Shown here piece by piece: positions 1-4,600 of a stretch of DNA of 5,638 nt; the first letter of the stretch is position 1, and the number at the start of each line of letters is the position of its first letter. Source of the stretch: Alphaproteobacteria bacterium (lineage in GTDB: Bacteria; Pseudomonadota; Alphaproteobacteria; Sphingomonadales; Rhodothalassiaceae); the NCBI GenBank assembly GCA_003695555.1, contig RFIU01000085.1, positions 1-5,638 of the forward strand. The letters run 5' to 3'. Position numbers and translations under genes: made by a program. Under the pieces are notes generated by a model that was given only the letters and a program-made list of their open reading frames with translations, ran no database searches and was not told where the DNA came from.

Positions 1-122
1 AGATCATTCAGCGCAAAGGCAACAAGGGCTTCGGCGAGGGCAATTTCCAGGCGCTCTTCGAATCAATTGAAGAGGACCAAATCCGGCGCGGTTATCTGAA
101 ACCGGAAGAGGTGAAGGCCTGA
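1..122 (+). CDS. hpd: 4-hydroxyphenylpyruvate dioxygenase, C-terminal end (partial)
   Basis: The frame starting at base 3 reads 39 residues to TGA at 120-122. It contains IIQRKGNKGFGEGNF, followed by ALFESIEEDQIRRG, which is the characteristic C-terminal signature of HPPD. This cytoplasmic Fe(II) enzyme converts 4-hydroxyphenylpyruvate to homogentisate with O2 and loss of CO2. In the family the third iron ligand is a Glu directly before the I/V-I-Q-R-K-G segment. Bases 1-2 (AG) fit the end of a GAG codon, so that ligand probably straddles the left window edge (inference). The rest of the gene lies outside the window. It sits 89 bp before hmgA, whose substrate is the HPPD product, which supports the call. 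Short Lys/Glu tails like the one here (KPEEVKA) vary within the family. Confidence 0.93.
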   Translation, partial: IIQRKGNKGFGEGNFQALFESIEEDQIRRGYLKPEEVKA

Positions 123-138
123 GCGGTTCGGCGCACAT

Positions 139-181
139 CGTCCGTCGGAACGGTCGCCAGAATCGCCAGAAAAGACGGACG
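139..181 (+). promoter_or_regulatory. Inverted repeat enclosing a 9-bp tandem direct repeat, hpd-hmgA gap
   Basis: The arms CGTCCGTC (139-146) and GACGGACG (174-181) are exact reverse complements, 8 bp each, with 27 bases between them. Inside the loop TCGCCAGAA occurs twice in perfect tandem (154-162 and 163-171). No T-run follows, so it is not a standard intrinsic terminator. It could be an operator, an mRNA processing or stability hairpin between hpd and hmgA, or chance in GC-rich DNA. No regulator gene is in the window to connect it to. Confidence 0.35.
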
Positions 182-194
182 GAAGGGTAGGTGA

Positions 195-204
195 GGAGAG
201 GGAG
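195..204 (+). promoter_or_regulatory. Ribosome binding site of hmgA (decides the start)
   Basis: A purine-rich stretch, GGAGAGGGAG, ends 7 bases before the ATG at 212. The open frame extends upstream to a GTG at 191, but that start would lie before this Shine-Dalgarno sequence and would add only MRRGRRA, which does not look like the family N-terminus. The ATG at 212 is therefore preferred. Confidence 0.7.
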
Positions 205-211
205 AAGAGCG

Positions 212-1363
212 ATGCGCAAATGGCTGAGCTTTCCAAGGCGCGAGGGAATCGCATCGCGGCAGGCGCATTGCGATCTGCCGGAGGGAACTTTCGAGCGCGA
301 GATGGGCCGCGAAGGCTTCTTCGGCCCTGCAACGCACATCTATCATGCCCACCCGCCGACCGACTGGATCGATTTCGAGGGGCCCTTGAAGCCCCACGCC
401 TTCGACTTCAACAGACTCGAAGGTGACATGGGCTCGCCGTTTGCCGCCCCCGATCTGCTGGTCAATGCCCATGTCCGGATCCGCTTCTGGGCGACGGCGG
501 ATAAGATGGATCATCTGGTCCGCAACGGTGACGGCGACGAGCTGCTGTTCGTGCACGAAGGCGAGGGCGATCTGTTCTGCGACTTCGGCCGCATTGGCTA
601 TCGCGAAGGCGACTATCTGGTCCTGCCGCGCGGCACCATGTGGCGGCTCGAACCCTCAGCAGCGACCCGTATGCTGCTGGTGGAAGCGACGAATTCCGCC
701 TATCTGCTCCCCGATCGCGGCCTCGTCGGCCCGCATGCGATCTTCGATCCCGCCTGTCTGGAGACTCCGAAGCTGGATGAGGCATTCCAGGCCCAACAGA
801 CGGAACAGCGTCAATGGCGCGTCGTGGTAAGGAAGCGCGGCAGGCTTTCCACCATCACCTATCCCTTCAATCCGCTGGACGCGGTGGGCTGGAAGGGCGA
901 TCTCGCGCCGGTGAAGCTGAATTGGCGCGACATCCGACCGCTGATGAGTCACCGTTATCACCTGCCGCCCTCGGCGCATTCGACCTTCATCGCCAACCGC
1001 TTCGTCGTCTGCACCTTCGTACCGCGGCCGATCGAGTCGGATCCCGGTGCGCTGAAGGTGCCCTTCTATCATTCCAACGACGATTACGACGAGTTCATCT
1101 TCTATCACCGCGGCCAGTTCTTCAGCCGCGACAATATCCGGCCCGGCATGACGACCCTGCACCCTTGCGGCTTTCCGCACGGGCCCCATCCGAAGGCCTT
1201 CGAGGCAGGGCAGAAACATGCCCGCAAGGAAACCGACGAGGTGGCGGTGATGATCGACACTCGAGACGCACTCGAGATCACGCAAGCCGCCGAAGCGGTG
1301 GAATGGCAGGACTACTGGCTGTCCTGGGGTGGGCGTGCGCGCTACCCGCAGGCGGCCGAGTAG
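212..1363 (+). CDS. hmgA: Homogentisate 1,2-dioxygenase (compact bacterial type)
   Basis: 383 residues from ATG 212. It cleaves the homogentisate ring with O2 and Fe(II) to give maleylacetoacetate, in the cytoplasm. The fold is a double cupin. The N-terminal cupin is visible around residues 89-145 (RIRFWAT, then YREGDYLVLPRGT from residue 130). The C-terminal cupin holds the iron site: FYHSNDDYDEF with His287 and Glu294, and LHPCGFPHGPHP with His317, His323 and His326. By analogy with human HGD (His335, Glu341, His371), His287, Glu294 and His323 are the likely ligands. The His-to-Glu spacing is one residue longer than in the human enzyme, and the protein is shorter than the roughly 430-445-residue animal/Pseudomonas form. 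Both fit the alternative small HmgA lineage, as I recall it from other bacteria. It lies between hpd and the hydrolase pair, in pathway order. No truncation or frameshift is seen. Confidence 0.92.
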   Translation: MRKWLSFPRREGIASRQAHCDLPEGTFEREMGREGFFGPATHIYHAHPPTDWIDFEGPLKPHAFDFNRLEGDMGSPFAAPDLLVNAHVRIRFWATADKMDHLVRNGDGDELLFVHEGEGDLFCDFGRIGYREGDYLVLPRGTMWRLEPSAATRMLLVEATNSAYLLPDRGLVGPHAIFDPACLETPKLDEAFQAQQTEQRQWRVVVRKRGRLSTITYPFNPLDAVGWKGDLAPVKLNWRDIRPLMSHRYHLPPSAHSTFIANRFVVCTFVPRPIESDPGALKVPFYHSNDDYDEFIFYHRGQFFSRDNIRPGMTTLHPCGFPHGPHPKAFEAGQKHARKETDEVAVMIDTRDALEITQAAEAVEWQDYWLSWGGRARYPQAAE

Positions 1364-1402
1364 GGGGAACGGCCAAAAGATGGCGTATGCGGAGTTGCGC
1401 GG

Positions 1403-2413
1403 GTGAAGCTCGCCAGCCTGAAGGAGGGACGCGACGGCCGGCTGGTGGTGGTCAGCCGACGGCTCGACCGGATGGCCGCCGCCGAGGACATCGCCCCGAC
1501 GCTCCAGGCCGCGCTGGACGACTGGGAGCGCAGCGCCCCATTGCTTGCCGAGCTGTCGGATGCCCTGAACGCCGGCGAGATCGAAGGCGAGATCTTCGAT
1601 GAGGCAGCATGTGCCTCGCCCCTGCCGCGCGCCTTTCAGTGGGTGGATGGGGCCGCCTACGGCCATCATGTTGAACTGCTGCGCCGATTTCGCGGGGACG
1701 AGACGATCCGCCCCCACAGCCAAGACAATCCGCTGATCTATCAGGGCGGCTCCGACTCCTTCCTGGGCCCGCGCGAGGACATCCCGGTCGCCGATATCGA
1801 CTGGGGTGTCGATTTTGAGGCTGAGATCGCGGTCGTCACCGATGACGTGCCGATGGGGGTTTTAGTGGAAGAGGCCGGCCGCCACATCAGGCTGCTGATG
1901 CTGGTCAACGACGTCTCGCTGCGCAATCTGATCCCTGCAGAGCTCGCCAAGGGCTTCGGCTTCTTTCAGTCAAAGCCGTCATCGGCCTTCTCACCCATCG
2001 CGCTCACCCCCGACGAGCTGGGCGAGGCCTGGGACGGTGGGAAGGTCCATCTGCCGCTCAGATCCTGGCTTAATGGCAAGCTCTTCGGCTGTCCCGACGC
2101 GGGCGGTGGTGCCGATTTCGGCTTTCCGGAACTGATCGCCTTTGCGGCGAAGACCCGGCCACTAAGCGCGGGCAGCATTTTCGGCCTCGGCACCGTCTCG
2201 AACGCGAGCGCGGGTGGCAGGCTGGGCCGGCCAATCGCCGAAGGCGGCGTCGGCTTCAGCTGCATAGCAGAGCAACGCATGGCGGAAAAGATTCTTACCG
2301 GCGACATGCACACCCCCTTCCTGCGACATGGGGATGCGATCCGGATCGAGATGTGCGATGAAACGGGGGAAAGCCTGTTCGGCACCATCGAACAGCAGGT
2401 AGTGCCGGCATGA
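1403..2413 (+). CDS. Fumarylacetoacetate hydrolase family protein, tandem copy 1
   Basis: 336 residues from a GTG start, with GGAG at 1391-1394, 8 bases upstream. The start matches the MKLASLK N-terminus of the next gene. The family hydrolyses a C-C bond in beta-diketo acids; in this operon the expected reaction is fumarylacetoacetate to fumarate plus acetoacetate. An N-terminal domain (about 1-75) precedes the catalytic FAH domain. Likely catalytic residues are His89 (in YGHHVEL), the metal ligands Glu139 and Glu141 (FEAEIAVV) and Asp170 (LVNDVSLR), plus Lys191 (FQSKPSS) and Thr264 (GTVSN); all are present. Against copy 2 it carries one extra residue before Tyr113 and departs from the more usual family wording at several places (GHH for VNH, LLRRFRGDETI for LVRKARGAEMP, FAAKTRPLSAGSIFGLG for HAAKTRPLGAGSIIGSG). 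It may have shifted substrate preference, or be a redundant dosage copy. A related ring-cleavage hydrolase is the main alternative. Confidence 0.85.
   Translation: MKLASLKEGRDGRLVVVSRRLDRMAAAEDIAPTLQAALDDWERSAPLLAELSDALNAGEIEGEIFDEAACASPLPRAFQWVDGAAYGHHVELLRRFRGDETIRPHSQDNPLIYQGGSDSFLGPREDIPVADIDWGVDFEAEIAVVTDDVPMGVLVEEAGRHIRLLMLVNDVSLRNLIPAELAKGFGFFQSKPSSAFSPIALTPDELGEAWDGGKVHLPLRSWLNGKLFGCPDAGGGADFGFPELIAFAAKTRPLSAGSIFGLGTVSNASAGGRLGRPIAEGGVGFSCIAEQRMAEKILTGDMHTPFLRHGDAIRIEMCDETGESLFGTIEQQVVPA
1739..2104 (+). repeat. Highly conserved central block, copy 1 (matches 2821-3186)
   Basis: This block covers codons 113-234 of the first hydrolase. It aligns without gaps to 2821-3186, with about 30 differences in 366 bases by hand count (about 92% identity). 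The first 91 codons upstream are about 74% identical and the region downstream about 73%. The first 34 bases of the block are identical, including all synonymous positions. Confidence 0.85.
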
Positions 2414-2427
2414 GGTGAAAGGGAGCG

Positions 2428-2457
2428 AGCGGAACATCCGCTTTGCGGCCCGCGGGC
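2428..2457 (+). other. Short hairpin and palindrome between the two hydrolase genes
   Basis: AGCGGA (2428-2433) and TCCGCT (2437-2442) form a 6-bp stem with a 3-base loop, followed only by TTG. A perfect 10-bp palindrome, GCCCGCGGGC, follows at 2448-2457. The missing T-run argues against a strong terminator, and the downstream gene has its own good ribosome site. It could moderate read-through or mRNA stability, or mean nothing in GC-rich DNA. Confidence 0.3.
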
Positions 2458-2475
2458 ATGGGAACGATGACAAGT

Positions 2476-2483
2476 GGAGAGGA
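2476..2483 (+). promoter_or_regulatory. Ribosome binding site of the second hydrolase (decides the start)
   Basis: GGAGAGGA ends 4 bases before the ATG at 2488. The frame is open further upstream, to a TTG at 2443 and an ATG at 2458. Those starts would add MRPAGMGTMTSGEEA, which copy 1 lacks, whereas MKLASLK at 2488 matches copy 1 exactly. The start at 2488 is therefore chosen. Confidence 0.75.
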
Positions 2484-2487
2484 AGCG

Positions 2488-3516
2488 ATGAAGCTTGCCA
2501 GCCTGAAGAACGGACGCGACGGCGAACTAGTGGTGGTCAGTCGCCGCCTCAACCGCATGGCGCGCGCGGGTGATATCGTGCCGAACCTGCAGGCGGCGCT
2601 GGACCGCTGGGAGGAACTCGCCCCCCGTCTTCAGGATCGCTGGGAAGCGCTCGATACGGGCGAAATCGAAGGCGAGGCCTTCGATGAGCTGGCCTGCGCC
2701 TCGCCGCTGCCGCGCGCCTATCAGTGGGCGGACGGTTCGGCCTATGTCAATCATGTGGAACTGGTGCGCAAGGCCCGCGGTGCGGAGATGCCGCCGAGCT
2801 TCTGGGAGGATCCGCTGATGTATCAGGGCGGCTCCGACTCCTTCCTGGGCCCGCACGACGACATCCCGGTCGCCGACATCGACTGGGGTGTCGATTTTGA
2901 GGCCGAGATCGCGGTGATCACCGACGACGTGCCGATGGGGATTTCGGTGGAAGAGGCCGCCCGCCACATCAAGCTGCTGATGCTGGTCAACGACGTCTCT
3001 TTGCGCAATCTGATCCCGGCCGAGCTCGCCAAGGGCTTCGGCTTCTTCCAGTCGAAGCCGTCATCGGCCTTCTCGGCCGTGGCGCTGACCCCCGACGAGC
3101 TGGGCGATGCCTGGGACGGCGGGAAGGTCCATCTGCCGCTCAGGTCCTGGCTCAATGGCGAGCTATTCGGCTGTCCGGACGCGGGCGTGGACATGACCTT
3201 CGACTTTCCTCGCCTCATTGCTCATGCGGCGAAGACCCGCCCGCTCGGCGCGGGCAGCATCATCGGCTCCGGCACCGTCTCCAACCGCGATGCGGACGGC
3301 GGGCCGGGTCGGCCGATCGCCGAAGGCGGCGTCGGCTACAGCTGCATCGCGGAACTGCGGATGATCGAGAAGATCCTGACCGGCGAGATGAAGACACCAT
3401 TCATGCGCTATGGCGATACCGTGCGCATCGAGATGATCGATGAGGCCGGCGACAGCCTCTTCGGCGCCATCGAACAGACCGTCGTTCCCTATGCGGGGCC
3501 CGACGAGGCTGCATGA
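2488..3516 (+). CDS. fahA: Fumarylacetoacetate hydrolase (fumarylacetoacetase), tandem copy 2
   Basis: 342 residues from ATG 2488. It is expected to catalyse the last pathway step, fumarylacetoacetate to fumarate plus acetoacetate, as a metal-dependent, probably dimeric cytoplasmic enzyme. An N-terminal domain (about 1-75) is followed by the FAH catalytic domain. His89 (YVNHVELV), Glu138 and Glu140 (FEAEIAVI), Asp169 (LVNDVSLR), Lys190 (FQSKPSS) and Thr263 (GTVSN) are the likely catalytic and metal-binding residues; GRPIAEGGVGYSCIAE lies near the C-terminal end. Of the two copies this one is closer to the wording I know for the roughly 330-residue bacterial family (for example VELVRKARGAEMP and LIAHAAKTRPLGAGSIIGSG), so it is the better candidate for the true fumarylacetoacetase. 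It begins 74 bp after copy 1 and has its own ribosome site. Assignment of the exact substrate to copy 1 or copy 2 is inference. Confidence 0.88.
   Translation: MKLASLKNGRDGELVVVSRRLNRMARAGDIVPNLQAALDRWEELAPRLQDRWEALDTGEIEGEAFDELACASPLPRAYQWADGSAYVNHVELVRKARGAEMPPSFWEDPLMYQGGSDSFLGPHDDIPVADIDWGVDFEAEIAVITDDVPMGISVEEAARHIKLLMLVNDVSLRNLIPAELAKGFGFFQSKPSSAFSAVALTPDELGDAWDGGKVHLPLRSWLNGELFGCPDAGVDMTFDFPRLIAHAAKTRPLGAGSIIGSGTVSNRDADGGPGRPIAEGGVGYSCIAELRMIEKILTGEMKTPFMRYGDTVRIEMIDEAGDSLFGAIEQTVVPYAGPDEAA
2821..3186 (+). repeat. Highly conserved central block, copy 2 (matches 1739-2104)
   Basis: This is the partner of the block at 1739-2104, offset by 1082 bases in the same orientation. It covers codons 112-233 of the second hydrolase and includes the metal-ligand Glu pair, Asp169 and Lys190. 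Protein identity across the block is about 91% (11 differences in 122 residues by hand count). Confidence 0.85.
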
Positions 3517-3567
3517 GCGGGGATTGATCAGCAGGTCATCCTCGCTCAAGGTTCAAGGAATGCGCTC

Positions 3568-4212
3568 ATGAGCCTGATTCTCTACAGCTATTTTCGATCG
3601 TCAGCGGCGTACCGTGTGCGCATCGCGCTCAATCTGAAAGGGCTCGACTACGAAATCCGCCCCGTCCATCTGGTAAAGAACGAGCAGACCGCCGACGATT
3701 ACCGCGCGCGCAATCCGCAGGGGCTGGTGCCGACCCTCGTCGATGAGGACCGGTCGATCGGGCAGTCGATCGCGATCCTCGAGTATCTCGAAGAGATCCG
3801 GCCCGTTCCGCCCCTGCTGCCCGACGAGCCGGCCGCACGTGCGCGGGTCCGGCAGATCGCGGACGCCATCGCCTGCGACATCCACCCGCTGAACAATCTG
3901 CGCGTGCTCAAGTATCTGAAGAACGAACTCGGCCTTGACGAGGAACCCCGCAGCCGCTGGTACGCGCACTGGATTCGTGAAGGATTCGTGGCGCTCGAAC
4001 AGCTTCTGGCGGCCGACGGGCGAAGCGGCGACTTCTGCCATGGTGACCGGCCGGGCTATGCCGACTGCTTCCTGATCCCGCAGCTCTACAATGCCCACCG
4101 CTTCAAGGTGCCGCTCGACGACTTTCCGACCATCTGCCGGATCGAGGCGAACTGCCTCGCACTCGAGCCTTTCCGCCGCGCCGCGCCGGAAGCGCAGCCG
4201 GATGCCGTGTGA
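3568..4212 (+). CDS. maiA: Maleylacetoacetate isomerase (zeta-class glutathione S-transferase)
   Basis: 214 residues, the normal length for the family. It isomerises maleylacetoacetate to fumarylacetoacetate with glutathione as cofactor, linking HmgA to the hydrolases. The N-terminal thioredoxin-like domain (about 1-80) carries the zeta signature at 10-21, RSSAAYRVRIAL, with Ser11/Ser12 as the probable glutathione-activating serines. Ala13 replaces the Cys of the human SSCSWRVRIAL form, a common bacterial variant. Pro55 in GLVPTL is the conserved cis-proline, and Gln66-Ser67 in GQSIAILEYLEE contact glutathione in the family. The helical C-terminal domain fills about 90-210 (GDRPGYADCFLIPQLYNAHRF is family-like). 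AAGGAA at 3555-3560 lies 7 bases before the ATG. It starts 51 bp after the second hydrolase and appears to end the operon. Confidence 0.94.
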   Translation: MSLILYSYFRSSAAYRVRIALNLKGLDYEIRPVHLVKNEQTADDYRARNPQGLVPTLVDEDRSIGQSIAILEYLEEIRPVPPLLPDEPAARARVRQIADAIACDIHPLNNLRVLKYLKNELGLDEEPRSRWYAHWIREGFVALEQLLAADGRSGDFCHGDRPGYADCFLIPQLYNAHRFKVPLDDFPTICRIEANCLALEPFRRAAPEAQPDAV

Positions 4213-4503
4213 ACAGAACTGAACTACTGCTGCTCATCCACTCGGAAAACAGCACCGGCGGCAAGGAAACGGTACGAGCGGCAAGGATGCGACGGAAGCC
4301 GCAAGCCCCGGCGCGGGCGGCAAGAAAGCGACGGCAGCAAAAAGAAAAACGCGCCGGCGCCCGCCGCCGACACCTAGAGGCCCTAGGGATGGCGGCTGAA
4401 GGTGGCGGTGGCCGTTTTCGTTCCTCAACTTTCGCTCATCTTCATTCACATTTTCGTGTGCAGGTCTTGCGAAAGGCGGAACTTCCGGTGCAGGATCGCT
4501 CGA

Positions 4504-4574
4504 CCGGCGGCAGTGTTGGAACGCACACGCTGCGAGGACAAGGCGTGTCGATACCCGCCGGCTCTCACGACACG
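4504..4574 (+). promoter_or_regulatory. Possible structured leader with alternative hairpins upstream of the M16 gene
   Basis: ACACGC (4525-4530) can pair with GCGTGT (4543-4548), enclosed by CCGGCGG (4504-4510) pairing with CCGCCGG (4555-4561). CGTGTCG (4544-4550) can pair instead with CGACACG (4568-4574), which ends 6 bases before the ribosome site. The two arrangements share bases and exclude each other. No ligand-binding motif or leader peptide is recognised, and short GC-rich complements are common by chance. Confidence 0.25.
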
Positions 4575-4580
4575 AGGAAC

Positions 4581-4594
4581 AGGAGGAGGGGAGG
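4581..4594 (+). promoter_or_regulatory. Ribosome binding site of the M16 peptidase
   Basis: A strong duplicated Shine-Dalgarno stretch: AGGAGG at 4581-4586 and GGAGG at 4590-4594. The second copy has the standard spacing, 6 bases before ATG 4601. It supports that start, which is also the first codon of a clear signal peptide. Confidence 0.75.
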
Positions 4595-4600
4595 CACCCG

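Larger units (their letters stand above)
4213..4600 (+). other. Intergenic region without a convincing gene, maiA to M16 peptidase
   Basis: The first part (about 4255-4372) is purine- and GC-biased and low in complexity; every + frame gives Arg/Lys/Ala/Pro-rich peptide. A 131-codon frame (4209-4604) opens with a GTG overlapping the maiA stop, but it has no ribosome site, is Arg-rich, resembles no family I know and runs into the ribosome site of the next gene, so I do not call it. The frame at 4223-4393 gives a tail-like peptide (GKDATEAASPGAGGKKATAA) with no start codon, possibly a gene remnant. A 10-bp palindrome GCGCCGGCGC (4351-4360) and a 5-bp stem CCTAG/CTAGG (4373-4387) are present without a T-run. 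A more AT-rich, pyrimidine-rich patch at about 4413-4456 is the best place for an M16 promoter, but I see no clear -35/-10 pair. GTGCAGG occurs at 4458-4464 and 4488-4494, flanking the palindrome CGGAACTTCCG (4477-4487). Confidence 0.55.

Noticed and set aside
191..211. Upstream GTG start for hmgA, adding seven residues
   Set aside because: The Shine-Dalgarno stretch lies downstream of this GTG and fits ATG 212 at normal spacing.
656..1723. Long open frame of 355 codons on the minus strand opposite hmgA and the first hydrolase
   Set aside because: It is antisense to two clearly recognised genes, spans their junction and has no family resemblance. Long antisense frames are expected in GC-rich coding DNA.
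1403..3516. The two hydrolase genes as one gene split by an assembly or frameshift error
   Set aside because: Each copy has its own start, ribosome site, complete domain and stop, and the same residues appear in both in order. This is a true duplication in the sequence as given.
4373..4388. CCTAG/CTAGG hairpin after maiA as an operon terminator
   Set aside because: The stem is only 5 bp and no T-run follows. It is too weak to call a terminator, although transcription may well end nearby.
4234..4449. Minus-strand frame of 71 codons with a hydrophobic stretch, a possible small membrane protein
   Set aside because: It begins in the pyrimidine/purine-biased patch, and its hydrophobic stretch is the complement of the low-complexity purine-rich repeat. 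No good ribosome site or family match supports it.
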